From positions 78,348 to 142,347 of the forward strand of contig NZ_VFEV01000014.1 in assembly GCF_007858275.1 (NCBI RefSeq): 64,000 nucleotides of DNA. The letters are read 5' to 3'. The stretch is from Pseudomonas proteolytica (GTDB lineage Bacteria > Pseudomonadota > Gammaproteobacteria > Pseudomonadales > Pseudomonadaceae). The notes beneath the pieces are model-generated. The model did not search any database and had not been told where the DNA came from. It worked only from the letters and a program-made list of their open reading frames with translations. The position numbers and the translations under genes are program-made. The stretch's first letter is position 1. Every line of letters begins with the position of its first letter. This document shows, piece by piece, positions 1 to 8,852 of the stretch.

Positions 1-90
1 TTTTTCGGTTACCGGTCGACCAAGGCGACGGGCCAGGGGTTTATACTCCCGCCGCTCAGTTTTTTTATGCGGCTATTTCAAGGTTGATTC

Positions 91-933
91 ATGCGTAACG
101 ATATTAAAGACGACTTCGACCATGTGCCGAGCCTGCGGGCCGACATTGGCGATGACGATGATTTTGTGCCGACCGCCGCCACGTCCATGCGCTCGCGTCC
201 GGCGCCGGTGGTCAAGGTCAAGAGCGCCAGCACCGGGCCGTTGTGGGCCTTGGTCGGGGCGCTGCTGTTCGCCTTTGTGGGCCTGGCGTGGTGGAGCTTC
301 CAGCAGATTTCCCTGATGGGGCAGCAACTGGTGGCGACCCAGGAAAGTTTTGCGCGCATCAGCGAAGAAGCTGCCGGCCGTTTGCAGGACATTTCCGGCA
401 AGGTGGTGGCCAGTGAGGCCAACGTCAATACCGGCAGTGAAGCGCTCAAGCTGCAGATCAAACAGTTGGAAAGCCAGTTGCTGGAGCAGGGCAAGCAGCA
501 GTTGGGTGTGGCAGGCCAGGCCACCGAGCTGGACCAGCGCTTGGCGCAGATGAGTGCCAGCACCACGGAACTGACCACTGCCAATACCCAGATGCAGGCC
601 CAGGTGCAAACCCTGGCGACAGAACTGACGGCCCTCAAGGCTGCGCAGGCCGAAGCCGCCAAGTTGAATGCCGAAGTCAAGGAACTGAGCACGGATGTGG
701 CAGCGTTGAAGAAGCAGGGCAACCCGGCCACGGCCATTGCACGGCTGGAACAGGACCTGTTGGTAATCAAGAGCGAACTGGACAACCGCGCCGCCACGGA
801 AGGGCCGTCGAATAAAGAGTTCGACGTGTTCCGCATCCAGACCACCCGCAACATCACGACCTTGCAGACCCAGATGCAGAACCTGCAACGGGAAGTCAGC
901 GCACCGGCCAGGCTCACACCCCTGGGCCAATGA
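91..933 (+). CDS. Membrane-anchored coiled-coil protein, unknown function
   Basis: Protein of 280 residues. An acidic, probably cytoplasmic N-terminus (about 1-48) is followed by one clear hydrophobic segment at about residues 50-69. The rest (about 75-275) is rich in Gln, Glu, Ala and Leu in heptad-like order and is likely a long periplasmic coiled coil. There is no catalytic motif. The start ATG at 91 follows AAGGTTGATTC, a modest ribosome site. I know similar conserved Pseudomonas proteins of this shape but no established function. It stands alone, with a palindromic repeat region directly downstream. Confidence 0.8.
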   Translation: MRNDIKDDFDHVPSLRADIGDDDDFVPTAATSMRSRPAPVVKVKSASTGPLWALVGALLFAFVGLAWWSFQQISLMGQQLVATQESFARISEEAAGRLQDISGKVVASEANVNTGSEALKLQIKQLESQLLEQGKQQLGVAGQATELDQRLAQMSASTTELTTANTQMQAQVQTLATELTALKAAQAEAAKLNAEVKELSTDVAALKKQGNPATAIARLEQDLLVIKSELDNRAATEGPSNKEFDVFRIQTTRNITTLQTQMQNLQREVSAPARLTPLGQ

Positions 934-944
934 GCCCTATTTCT

Positions 945-1262
945 GTAGGAGCCGGCTTGCCGGCGATGGGCATAGGTATCTACACAACTTTCAGAAACTG
1001 ACGAGCTCTCCTGTGGCGAGCGGGCTTGCCCCGCGCTGGGCTGCGAAGCAGCCCTAAACCCTGCCATCGCGGTTTACCTGAAGAAACGCGGCGGGCTTTT
1101 TGGGGCTGCTTCGCAGCCCAGCGCGGGCGATGCGGCGTTCCGACAAGCCCGCTCGCCACAACGGCGGTATCTGCCTGGATTTAGGCGTTGCGGCAAAGTT
1201 GTGTAGATACCTATGCGGCGATGGGGCCAGTAGCCTTGCGCTGATTCCAGGGCCGCCATCCC
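945..1262. repeat. REPIN interrupted by a nested palindromic MITE-like element
   Basis: The whole 934-1368 gap is explained by repeats and the promoter of the next gene. An outer REP pair begins TGTAGGAGCCGGCTTGCCGG near 946 and closes with CCATCCCCGGCAAG near 1257-1270. Inside it, 971-990 (CATAGGTATCTACACAACTT) is perfectly inverted at 1196-1215. The inner arms are TGTGGCGAGCGGGCTTG (1012-1028) with its complement at 1144-1160, plus two hairpins of the type GGGCTGCGAAGCAGCCC at 1038-1054 and around 1103-1119. CGGCGATGGG occurs on both flanks (961-970 and 1216-1225). No real coding capacity is seen. Confidence 0.85.
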
Positions 1263-1269
1263 CGGCAAG

Positions 1270-1340
1270 TGTCACCGTTCAGTGACATTTGTCTTCCCTT
1301 TCGTTACATGTCCCTTCTCGGCCCTTGTTTAGACTGCGGT
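1270..1340 (+). promoter_or_regulatory. Operator/promoter block of the isomerase gene
   Basis: A perfect inverted repeat TGTCAC-N6-GTGACA lies at 1270-1287, followed by CCCTTTCGTTACATG and CCCTTGTTTAGACT about 30 bases further on. The same ordered blocks recur before gtsA (2613-2680), so this is probably the binding site of a shared glucose/mannose regulator with a weak -10-like TTTAGACT. A GltR-type response regulator is a reasonable candidate because it controls gts and oprB in pseudomonads, but the sequence does not prove it. Confidence 0.6.
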
Positions 1341-1348
1341 CATCCCAC

Positions 1349-1356
1349 AAAAACAA
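1349..1356 (+). promoter_or_regulatory. A-rich Hfq/Crc-type motif in isomerase leader
   Basis: AAAAACAA fits the AANAANAA pattern bound by Hfq with Crc in pseudomonads. It lies just before the AAAAGGG ribosome site and about 13 bases from the ATG at 1369, a position suited to translational repression when preferred carbon sources are present. Confidence 0.45.
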
Positions 1357-1368
1357 AAAGGGCCACCC

Positions 1369-2628
1369 ATGACCATCCAACCACTGCCTGCCAGCAGTTG
1401 GCTGAACGCACCTGCCCATCACGCCTGGCTTGCCGCCGAGGGGCAGCGCCTGCTGGCGTTTGCCAAGGCTTCCAGGCTGCCTGAAGGCTTCGGCAACCTC
1501 GACGTCCACGGCCGCCTGCCCGCCGATGCCTGCGCCGAAACCATGAACACCGCCCGCATGACCCACAGCTTTGCCATGGCCCACGCCCAAGGGCTGCCAG
1601 GCTATGCACAGTTGGTAGAGCACGGGGTGGCCAGTCTCAGTGGCCCGTTGCGCGATGCCGAACATGGCGGCTGGTTCGCCGTCGCCGGCGCGCGTGATGG
1701 CAATACGGGCAAGGCCGCCTACCTGCACGCTTTTGTCGCCCTGGCCGCCAGCTCCGCGGTAGTGGCGGGTGCCCCTGGGGCGCAAGCCTTGCTGGCGGAC
1801 GCCGCCCAGTGCATCGACGAGCATTTCTGGTGCGAGGAGGAGGGCGCGATGCTTGAATCCTTCGCCCAGGATTGGAGCGGCGAGGAAGCCTATCGTGGGG
1901 CCAACAGCAATATGCACGCCACCGAAGCGTTCCTTGCCCTGGCTGATGTCACCGGCGACAGCCGATGGCTGGGGCGGGCGTTGCGCATTGTCGAACGGGT
2001 GATCCATCAGCACGCCAGCGCCAATGAATTTATGGTGATCGAACATTTCGACCGCTATTGGCAGCCCCTGCATCGTTACAACGAAGACAACCCGGCCGAC
2101 GGCTTTCGTCCCTACGGTATTACCCCTGGCCATGGCTTCGAATGGTCGCGCCTGGTGCTGCACCTCGAAGCCGCACGCCAGCAGGCAGGGCTCGTCACGC
2201 CGCAGTGGTTGCTGGAGGACGCCAAGGGCTTGTTCGCCAGTGCCTGCGAGTATGGCTGGTCGGTGGACGGTGCCCCGGGCCTGGTCTACACCTTGGACTG
2301 GCACTTTCGCCCGGTGGTGCGTGAGCGCCTGCATTGGACCCACGCCGAAGCCAGTGCAGCCGCCCAGGCCCTGCTCAAGCGCACGGGTGAGTGGCATTAC
2401 GAAACCTGGTACCGGCGTTTCTGGGAGTTTTGTGAAACTCACCTGATCGACCGGGTCCAGGGCAGTTGGCATCATGAACTCGACCCGCTCAACCAGCCCG
2501 CCAGCAAGATCTGGGGCGGCAAGCCGGATCTGTACCATGCCTGGCAAGCGGTATTGCTGCCGGGTCTGCCTTTATCCCCAAGCATGGCCAGTGCGTTGGG
2601 GGCGGGTGCTTATGTCACCAAGTGGTGA
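1369..2628 (+). CDS. AGE-family epimerase/isomerase, probable D-mannose isomerase
   Basis: Protein of 419 residues, the usual length for the N-acylglucosamine 2-epimerase (AGE) superfamily, which folds as an (alpha/alpha)6 barrel. It shows family features such as NTARMTHSFAMAH (about 61-73), LRDAEHGGWF and several conserved His, Trp and Arg residues. The family interconverts mannose and fructose, or N-acetylglucosamine and N-acetylmannosamine. Position directly before a glucose/mannose ABC transporter, with a matching promoter block, favours free-mannose isomerisation to fructose. Substrate is inferred from context. Its stop codon lies inside the operator of gtsA. Confidence 0.8.
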   Translation: MTIQPLPASSWLNAPAHHAWLAAEGQRLLAFAKASRLPEGFGNLDVHGRLPADACAETMNTARMTHSFAMAHAQGLPGYAQLVEHGVASLSGPLRDAEHGGWFAVAGARDGNTGKAAYLHAFVALAASSAVVAGAPGAQALLADAAQCIDEHFWCEEEGAMLESFAQDWSGEEAYRGANSNMHATEAFLALADVTGDSRWLGRALRIVERVIHQHASANEFMVIEHFDRYWQPLHRYNEDNPADGFRPYGITPGHGFEWSRLVLHLEAARQQAGLVTPQWLLEDAKGLFASACEYGWSVDGAPGLVYTLDWHFRPVVRERLHWTHAEASAAAQALLKRTGEWHYETWYRRFWEFCETHLIDRVQGSWHHELDPLNQPASKIWGGKPDLYHAWQAVLLPGLPLSPSMASALGAGAYVTKW

Positions 2629-2680
2629 CATTTGGCCGTCCCTTTGTTACGTGCCTGGGAAAAATCCCTGTTTAGAATCC
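2613..2680 (+). promoter_or_regulatory. Operator/promoter block of gtsABCD
   Basis: TGTCACCAAGTGGTGACA (2613-2630) is a perfect inverted repeat (7-base arms) that overlaps the last codons and stop of the isomerase gene. It is followed by CCCTTTGTTACGTG and CCCTGTTTAGAAT, aligned block for block with 1270-1340. The duplication suggests co-regulation of the isomerase and the transporter from separate promoters. Confidence 0.6.
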
Positions 2681-2711
2681 TATGCAGCGCAAGCTCCAGA
2701 CTTGCATGCAT

Positions 2712-2719
2712 AACAACAA
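2712..2719 (+). promoter_or_regulatory. A-rich Hfq/Crc-type motif in gtsA leader
   Basis: AACAACAA matches AANAANAA and sits immediately before the AAAAAGG ribosome site of gtsA, where Hfq/Crc binding would block initiation. Confidence 0.5.
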
Positions 2720-2734
2720 GAAAAAGGTACTCAG

Positions 2735-4021
2735 ATGAACGCGATTAATCGCCTCGCCGTTGCTATTTCCGTTGCCTCGTTGTTTCCCCTCAGTGCATTT
2801 GCCGCCGACTCGAAAGGGACGGTTGAAGTTGTGCATTGGTGGACCTCGGGTGGTGAGAAGGCGGCGGTGGATGTCCTGAAGGCCCAAGTTGAGAAAGACG
2901 GCTTTACCTGGAAAGACGGAGCTGTTGCAGGTGGTGGCGGCGCCACTGCCATGACCGTGCTGAAAAGCCGCGCGGTCGCCGGCAACCCGCCAGGCGTTGC
3001 CCAGATCAAGGGCCCGGACATCCAGGAGTGGGCCTCCACCGGGCTGCTCGATACCGACGTCCTCAAGGACGTGGCCAAGGCCGAGAAGTGGGATGGCCTG
3101 CTCGACAAAAAAGTCTCCGATACCGTGAAGTACGAAGGCGATTACGTGGCCGTGCCGGTGAACATCCACCGCGTCAACTGGCTGTGGATCAACCCGCAAG
3201 TCTTCAAGAAAGCCGGCATCACCAAAAACCCTACGACCCTCGAAGAATTCTACGCCGCTGGCGACAAGCTCAAGGCCGCAGGCTTCATCCCGCTCGCCCA
3301 CGGTGGTCAGCCTTGGCAGGACAGCACGGTGTTCGAAGCCGTGGTGTTGTCGGTCATGGGGGCTGATGGCTACAAGAAAGCCCTGGTCGACCTCGACAAC
3401 GCAGCCCTGACCGGCCCGGATATGGTCAAGTCGCTGACGGAGCTGAAGAAAGTCGCGACCTATATGGACGCCGACGGCAAGGGCCAGGACTGGAACCTGG
3501 AAGCCGCCAAGGTCATCAACGGCAAGGCCGGCATGCAGATCATGGGTGACTGGGCCAAGAGCGAGTGGACTGCCGCCAAGAAAGTCGCCGGCAAGGACTA
3601 CGAGTGCGTAGCCTTCCCGGGCACCGACAAAGCCTTCACCTACAACATCGACTCCCTGGCAGTGTTCAAGCAGAAAGATGCCGGCACCTCGGCCGGGCAG
3701 CAGGACATCGCCAAGGTGGTGCTGGGCGAGAACTTCCAGAAGGTCTTCAGCATCAACAAGGGCTCGATCCCGGTGCGCAACGACATGCTCGGCGATATGG
3801 CCAAGTACGGCTTTGACAGCTGCGCCCAGACGGCGGCCAAGGACTTCCTGGTCGATGCCAAGTCTGGCGGCCTGCAACCAAGCATGGCGCACAACATGGC
3901 GACCACCCTGGCGGTACAGGGCGCGTTCTTTGATGTGGTGACCAACTTCATCAACGACCCGAAAGCCGACCCGGCCGACACCGCCAAGAAGCTTGGAGCG
4001 GCGATCAAGTCTGCCAAGTAA
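2735..4021 (+). CDS. gtsA: Glucose/mannose ABC transporter substrate-binding protein
   Basis: Periplasmic binding protein of 428 residues in the bacterial extracellular solute-binding family 1. A signal peptide covers residues 1-23, with likely cleavage after AFA. The mature protein starts with a typical beta strand ([12 protein letters not shown]) and has the aromatic residues expected for sugar stacking. It delivers glucose, and in relatives mannose, to the GtsBC permease. The gene heads gtsABCD; a REP pair separates it from gtsB, which commonly allows the binding-protein mRNA to be more stable than the rest. Confidence 0.93.
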   Translation: MNAINRLAVAISVASLFPLSAFAADSKGTVEVVHWWTSGGEKAAVDVLKAQVEKDGFTWKDGAVAGGGGATAMTVLKSRAVAGNPPGVAQIKGPDIQEWASTGLLDTDVLKDVAKAEKWDGLLDKKVSDTVKYEGDYVAVPVNIHRVNWLWINPQVFKKAGITKNPTTLEEFYAAGDKLKAAGFIPLAHGGQPWQDSTVFEAVVLSVMGADGYKKALVDLDNAALTGPDMVKSLTELKKVATYMDADGKGQDWNLEAAKVINGKAGMQIMGDWAKSEWTAAKKVAGKDYECVAFPGTDKAFTYNIDSLAVFKQKDAGTSAGQQDIAKVVLGENFQKVFSINKGSIPVRNDMLGDMAKYGFDSCAQTAAKDFLVDAKSGGLQPSMAHNMATTLAVQGAFFDVVTNFINDPKADPADTAKKLGAAIKSAK

Positions 4022-4042
4022 CCCTTGGAAGGCTGGGCTTGA

Positions 4043-4131
4043 GTGTGGGAGCGGGCTTGCCCGCGATGCAGGCGCCTCGGTGTATCAATGACACCCAGGT
4101 GATGCCATCGCAGGCCAGCCAGCTCCCACCT
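4043..4131. repeat. REPIN between gtsA and gtsB
   Basis: GTGGGAGCGGGCTTGCCCGC at the left and CCAGCCAGCTCCCAC at the right form an imperfect inverted pair with a central variable part. Location inside the operon suggests a 3' mRNA stabiliser for gtsA. Confidence 0.8.
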
Positions 4132-4189
4132 GAAACCGGCCCCCACACGGTTATCCACTAGTCCCTTACTCCCTGCCCTGGATTTCCCC

Positions 4190-5098
4190 ATGAGTTCTGT
4201 TGCTGTGTTCAGCAAGGCCTCGCCGTTCGATGCATTGCAGCGCTGGCTACCTAAACTGGTGCTGGCCCCGAGCATGTTCATCGTCCTGGTGGGCTTCTAT
4301 GGCTACATCCTGTGGACGTTCGTACTGTCGTTCACCAACTCCACTTTCCTGCCGACCTACAAGTGGGTAGGCCTGGCGCAATACGCGCGGTTGTTCGACA
4401 ACGATCGCTGGTGGGTGGCGAGCAAAAACCTGGCGCTGTTTGGCGGCATGTTTATCGGCATCACCCTGGTGATCGGCGTACTGCTGGCGGTATTCCTTGA
4501 CCAGCGCATCCGCCGCGAAGGCTTCATTCGCACTATTTACCTGTACCCGATGGCGCTTTCGATGATCGTCACCGGTACCGCCTGGAAATGGCTGCTCAAC
4601 CCCGGCATGGGCCTGGACAAACTGCTGCGCGACTGGGGCTGGGAAGGCTTTCGCCTGGACTGGCTGATCGACCCGGACCGCGTGGTGTATTGCCTGGTGA
4701 TCGCGGCGGTATGGCAAGCCTCGGGCTTTATCATGGCGATGTTCCTCGCCGGCCTGCGTGGCGTTGACCAATCGATCATCCGTGCCGCACAGATCGACGG
4801 TGCGAGCCTGCCGCGCATCTACTGGAGCGTGGTGCTGCCCAGCCTGCGCCCGGTGTTTTTCAGTGCGGTGATGATCCTCGCGCACATCGCGATCAAGAGC
4901 TTCGACCTGGTGGCCGCGATGACGGCCGGTGGCCCAGGCTACTCATCCGACCTGCCGGCGATGTTCATGTACTCCTTCACCTTCAGCCGTGGCCAGATGG
5001 GCATGGGCTCGGCCAGTGCGATCCTGATGCTTGGGGCGATCCTTGCGATCATCGTGCCTTACCTGTACTCCGAGCTGAGGACCAAGCGCCATGACTAG
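4190..5098 (+). CDS. gtsB: Glucose/mannose ABC transporter permease, MalF type
   Basis: Inner-membrane protein of 302 residues with about six transmembrane helices. The EAA loop, which docks on the ATPase, is seen near residues 200-222 (AAQIDGASLPRIYWSVVLPS). A hydrophilic N-terminus of about 25 residues precedes the first helix. It pairs with GtsC to form the channel. Its 3' end overlaps gtsC by 8 bases, so translation is probably coupled. Confidence 0.92.
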   Translation: MSSVAVFSKASPFDALQRWLPKLVLAPSMFIVLVGFYGYILWTFVLSFTNSTFLPTYKWVGLAQYARLFDNDRWWVASKNLALFGGMFIGITLVIGVLLAVFLDQRIRREGFIRTIYLYPMALSMIVTGTAWKWLLNPGMGLDKLLRDWGWEGFRLDWLIDPDRVVYCLVIAAVWQASGFIMAMFLAGLRGVDQSIIRAAQIDGASLPRIYWSVVLPSLRPVFFSAVMILAHIAIKSFDLVAAMTAGGPGYSSDLPAMFMYSFTFSRGQMGMGSASAILMLGAILAIIVPYLYSELRTKRHD

Positions 5099-5933
5099 TC
5101 TCGCCAAACCTTCCATCAGCTTCAGCCGTGTCGCAATCCACGCGGTGCTGATCCTGGCCGTGGTGCTGTACCTGGTGCCGCTGGTGGTCATGCTGCTCAC
5201 CAGCTTCAAGACCCCGGAAGATATCAGCACCGGCAACCTGCTGAGCTGGCCGACGGTGATCACCGGGATCGGCTGGGTCAAGGCCTGGGCCACGGTGAAC
5301 GGTTACTTCTGGAACTCGTTCCTGATCACCGTCCCGGCGGTGCTGATCTCCACCACCATCGGCGCATTGAACGGCTATGTGCTGGCGATGTGGCGCTTTC
5401 GCGGCTCGCAGTTGTTCTTCGGGTTGTTGCTGTTCGGCTGCTTCCTGCCGTTCCAGACGGTCTTGCTGCCAGCCTCGTTCACCCTCGGCAAGATGGGCCT
5501 GGCCAGTACCACCACCGGCCTGGTGTTTGTGCATGTGGTCTACGGCCTGGCGTTTACCACGCTGTTCTTCCGTAACTACTACGTGAGCATCCCGGATGCG
5601 CTGGTCAAGGCTGCACGCCTGGATGGTGCCGGGTTCTTCACCATCTTCCGTCGGATCATTCTGCCGATGTCCACGCCGATCATCATGGTCTGCCTGATCT
5701 GGCAGTTCACCCAGATCTGGAACGACTTCCTGTTTGGCGTGGTGTTCTCCAGCGGTGATTCGCAGCCCATCACAGTGGCGCTGAACAACCTGGTCAACAC
5801 CAGCACCGGGGCCAAGGAATATAACGTTGATATGGCGGCGGCGATGATCGCCGGGCTGCCGACCCTGCTGGTCTATGTGGTCGCAGGCAAGTATTTCGTG
5901 CGCGGTCTCACGGCCGGCGCGGTCAAGGGGTAA
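5091..5933 (+). CDS. gtsC: Glucose/mannose ABC transporter permease, MalG type
   Basis: Inner-membrane protein of 280 residues with six predicted helices. The EAA loop lies at about 177-197 (KAARLDGAGFFTIFRRIILP). It is the second permease half of the Gts importer. The start overlaps gtsB and its stop is only 2 bases before the gtsD ATG, so gtsBCD form one translational unit. Confidence 0.92.
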   Translation: MTSLAKPSISFSRVAIHAVLILAVVLYLVPLVVMLLTSFKTPEDISTGNLLSWPTVITGIGWVKAWATVNGYFWNSFLITVPAVLISTTIGALNGYVLAMWRFRGSQLFFGLLLFGCFLPFQTVLLPASFTLGKMGLASTTTGLVFVHVVYGLAFTTLFFRNYYVSIPDALVKAARLDGAGFFTIFRRIILPMSTPIIMVCLIWQFTQIWNDFLFGVVFSSGDSQPITVALNNLVNTSTGAKEYNVDMAAAMIAGLPTLLVYVVAGKYFVRGLTAGAVKG

Positions 5934-5935
5934 TC

Positions 5936-7096
5936 ATGGCTACGCTCGAACTTCGCAATGTAAACAAGACCTATGGTGCTGGCCTGCCGGACACCCTGAA
6001 AAATATCGAACTGTCGATCAAGGACGGCGAATTCCTGATCCTCGTCGGGCCCTCGGGCTGCGGCAAATCCACCTTGATGAACTGCATCGCCGGCCTGGAA
6101 AACATCAGCGGCGGCGCGATCATGATCGGTGACCAGGACGTCAGCGGCATGAGCCCCAAGGATCGGGACATCGCCATGGTGTTCCAGTCCTACGCGCTGT
6201 ACCCGACCATGAGCGTGCGCGAGAACATCGAGTTCGGCCTGAAAATCCGCAAGATGAGCCAGCCGGCCATCGATGAGGAAGTGGCGCGGGTGGCCAAGCT
6301 GCTGCAGATCGAACACTTGCTCAATCGCAAGCCGGGCCAGCTCTCTGGCGGCCAGCAGCAGCGGGTGGCCATGGGCCGGGCGCTGGCGCGGCGGCCGAAG
6401 ATCTACCTGTTCGACGAACCGCTGTCCAACCTCGACGCCAAGCTGCGGGTCGAGATGCGCACCGAAATGAAGCTGATGCATCAGCGCCTGAAAACCACCA
6501 CGGTCTACGTGACCCACGACCAGATCGAAGCCATGACCCTGGGCGACAAAGTGGCGGTGATGAAGGACGGCATCATCCAACAGTTCGGCACGCCCAAAGA
6601 GATCTACAACGATCCGGCCAACCTGTTTGTTGCCAGCTTCATTGGCTCGCCGCCGATGAACTTCATCCCCCTGCGTTTACAGCGCAAGGAAGGCCGTCTG
6701 CTGGCCCTGCTCGACAGTGGCCAGGCGCGTTGCGAGCTGCCGCTGGGCATGAGCGACGCCGGTCTTGAAGAGCGTGATGTGATTCTTGGCCTGCGTCCGG
6801 AACAAATTGTGCTGGCTGCCGGTGATGGCAATGGTTTGCCGAGCATTCGTGCCGAGGTTCAGGTCACTGAGCCCACCGGCCCGGACACCCTGGTGTTTGT
6901 CCAGCTCAATGACACCAAGGTCTGCTGCCGCCTGGCGCCGGACGTGGCACCGCAAGTGGGCGAGAGCCTGACCTTGCAGTTCGATCCGGCCAAGGTGCTG
7001 CTGTTCGACGCCAAGACCGGTGAACGCCTGGGCACCGCTGCTGCGCAGCCGGCACAGCCGCATGCCGACAACGTCACCCAATTCAAGGGCCGCTGA
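5936..7096 (+). CDS. gtsD: Sugar ABC transporter ATPase, MalK/UgpC type
   Basis: Protein of 386 residues. Walker [10 protein letters not shown] is at 38-46, the ABC signature LSGGQ at 136-140 and Walker B IYLFDEP at 156-162. The C-terminal third carries the TOBE-like regulatory domain of the MalK subfamily ([13 protein letters not shown]-loop near 190-201). It powers glucose/mannose import by GtsABC. Last gene of the operon; a REPIN follows. Confidence 0.93.
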   Translation: MATLELRNVNKTYGAGLPDTLKNIELSIKDGEFLILVGPSGCGKSTLMNCIAGLENISGGAIMIGDQDVSGMSPKDRDIAMVFQSYALYPTMSVRENIEFGLKIRKMSQPAIDEEVARVAKLLQIEHLLNRKPGQLSGGQQQRVAMGRALARRPKIYLFDEPLSNLDAKLRVEMRTEMKLMHQRLKTTTVYVTHDQIEAMTLGDKVAVMKDGIIQQFGTPKEIYNDPANLFVASFIGSPPMNFIPLRLQRKEGRLLALLDSGQARCELPLGMSDAGLEERDVILGLRPEQIVLAAGDGNGLPSIRAEVQVTEPTGPDTLVFVQLNDTKVCCRLAPDVAPQVGESLTLQFDPAKVLLFDAKTGERLGTAAAQPAQPHADNVTQFKGR

Positions 7097-7106
7097 AGAC
7101 CAATAA

Positions 7107-7206
7107 CTGTAGGAGCGAGCTTGCTCGCGAAAAACGTGAGAGCGCCGCGTTCATCCAGGATGCCCGCGTCAGCGTTAACGATCTTCGCGAGCAAGCTCGC
7201 TCCTAC
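7107..7206. repeat. REPIN, GAGCGAGCTTGCTCGC type, upstream of oprB
   Basis: Inverted ends TGTAGGAGCGAGCTTGCTCG and CGAGCAAGCTCGCTCCTAC. The whole unit is nearly identical (about three differences in 97 bases) to the copy downstream of oprB at 8708-8809, in the same orientation. Confidence 0.85.
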
Positions 7207-7252
7207 TTCAGATAAAAATAGATGTAAACCGCGTTAGATAAAAACAGTTAAT

Positions 7253-7260
7253 AACAATAA
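7253..7260 (+). promoter_or_regulatory. A-rich Hfq/Crc-type motif in oprB leader
   Basis: AACAATAA matches AANAANAA. It ends 6 bases before the GAGGA ribosome site and about 17 before the oprB ATG. Confidence 0.45.
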
Positions 7261-7276
7261 AGACGAGGATGTAGGG

Positions 7277-8623
7277 ATGAAAAAGCAACACAACAACACC
7301 CGGCTGATCTGCCAACTGTCAGCGGCAGCAGCCCTGGTTTTGTCCGCCAATGCGATGGCAGACGAAGCCTTCAGCGCCGACTCCAAATGGATGACCGGCG
7401 ATTGGGGCGGCGAGCGAACCAAGCTGATCGAGCAGGGTATCGACATCAAGGCCGACTACGTTGGGGAAGCGGGCTACAACGCGCGCGGCGGCTACAACGA
7501 TGACAAGACCGGTCGTTACGCTGACCAGTTCGGCCTCGGCGTCGCGCTGGACCTGCAAAAGCTGTGGGGCTGGGACAACACCCAGGCCAAGATCCAGATG
7601 ACCAGCCGTAATGGTCGTAACATTTCCAATGACCGTATTGGCGACCCGCGTGCAGGCACCTTGAGTTCATCTCAAGAAGTGTACGGCCGTGGCCATATGG
7701 TGCGCCTGACCCAGTTCTGGATTCAGCACCAGATGTTCGACAACAAGCTGGATGTAAAACTCGGTTACTTCGGTGAAGGCGAAGACTTCAACACCTTCCC
7801 ATGCGACTTCCAGAACCTGTCGTTCTGCGGCTCCCAAGTGGGTAACTACGTCAACACCTGGTACAACTGGCCGGTCAGCCAGGCCGCGATCCGCGTGAAG
7901 TACCACATCACCCCTGAGCTGTATGCGCAGATCGGTGCGTACAACCAGAACCCATCGCAACTGGAGCACGGCAACGGCTTCAAACTCAGCGGCAGTGGCA
8001 CCAAGGGCACCGTGATTCCGGTGGAGTTGGTCTGGTCGCCGAAGGTCAATAACCTGCCGGGCGAATACCGTGTGGGTTACTACAAGAGCGCCGCCGATGC
8101 TCCTGATGTGCGTGAGGACGTCAACGGTAACGATGCCGCCACCACTGGCGCTGACTACCGCACCCGCAGCAGCAAGAAAGGCTACTGGTTCGTTGCGCAA
8201 CAGCAACTCACCACCCATAACGGCGACGCGTCTCGTGGTCTGAATATCGCTGCCAACGCCACGTTCCACGACAAAGAAACCAACACCGTCGATAACTACC
8301 AGTCGATCATGCTGGTGTACAAAGGCCCATTCGACGCGCGTCCAAAAGATGACGTAGGGATTGGCGCCGCTCGTCTGCACGTCAACGACGACGTGAAGAA
8401 AAACGCCGAGCTGCGCAACATTTCCAACGGTGTGAGTGACTACGACAATGCGCGGTTCTCGCCGCTGCGCGAAACCGAGTACAACTTCGAAATCAACTAC
8501 GGCTTCCACGTCACCAACTGGCTGACCGTGCGTCCCAACCTGCAATACGTTGTCCAACCGGGCGGCGTGGATAAAGTCGACAACGCGCTGGTGGCCGGCC
8601 TGAAAATTCAGTCGGTGTTCTAA
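7277..8623 (+). CDS. oprB: Carbohydrate-selective porin OprB
   Basis: Outer-membrane protein of 448 residues with a signal peptide (1-28, cut after NAMA). The mature part has the OprB-family start KWMTGDWGGERTKLIEQGI and repeated amphipathic, aromatic-girdled strands, and it ends in Phe, the usual signal for outer-membrane insertion. It admits glucose and related sugars to the periplasm for GtsA. It has its own leader with an A-rich motif, a REPIN on each side and a strong terminator downstream. Confidence 0.93.
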   Translation: MKKQHNNTRLICQLSAAAALVLSANAMADEAFSADSKWMTGDWGGERTKLIEQGIDIKADYVGEAGYNARGGYNDDKTGRYADQFGLGVALDLQKLWGWDNTQAKIQMTSRNGRNISNDRIGDPRAGTLSSSQEVYGRGHMVRLTQFWIQHQMFDNKLDVKLGYFGEGEDFNTFPCDFQNLSFCGSQVGNYVNTWYNWPVSQAAIRVKYHITPELYAQIGAYNQNPSQLEHGNGFKLSGSGTKGTVIPVELVWSPKVNNLPGEYRVGYYKSAADAPDVREDVNGNDAATTGADYRTRSSKKGYWFVAQQQLTTHNGDASRGLNIAANATFHDKETNTVDNYQSIMLVYKGPFDARPKDDVGIGAARLHVNDDVKKNAELRNISNGVSDYDNARFSPLRETEYNFEINYGFHVTNWLTVRPNLQYVVQPGGVDKVDNALVAGLKIQSVF

Positions 8624-8660
8624 CGCTGTTGCGATAAGCTCCTTCTCTCTGTGCGCATTT

Positions 8661-8690
8661 GCGGGTAGCCATGGCTATCCGCTTTTTTTT
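8661..8690 (+). terminator. Rho-independent terminator of oprB
   Basis: GCGGGTAGCC/GGCTATCCGC forms a near-perfect 10-bp stem around AT, followed by eight T residues. Confidence 0.85.
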
Positions 8691-8707
8691 GCGAAGGGCG
8701 AACAGCC

Positions 8708-8809
8708 CTGCAGGAGCGAGCTTGCTCGCGAAAAACTTGAGAGCGCCGCGTTCATCCAAGATGCCCGCGTCAGCGTTAACGATCTTCGCGAGCAAGCTCG
8801 CTCCTACAG
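8708..8809. repeat. REPIN downstream of oprB
   Basis: Near-identical direct copy of 7107-7206, including the variable centre, so the pair was recently duplicated or homogenised. Confidence 0.85.
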
Positions 8810-8852
8810 GTATGGGCGCATTTGCGCGACATGATTATCAGGACCGTGGCAC

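Noticed and set aside
971..1215. CRISPR-like or IS element interpretation of the palindromic region
   Set aside because: No regularly spaced short direct repeats and no transposase frame; the structure fits a non-autonomous element.
1279..2547. Long minus-strand frame of 422 codons opposite the isomerase gene
   Set aside because: It is the complement of a well-supported AGE gene, has no ribosome site and no family features; high GC makes long antisense frames common here.
2672..3892. Minus-strand frame of about 406 codons opposite gtsA
   Set aside because: Antisense to a clear substrate-binding protein, His/Leu-rich composition typical of shadow frames.
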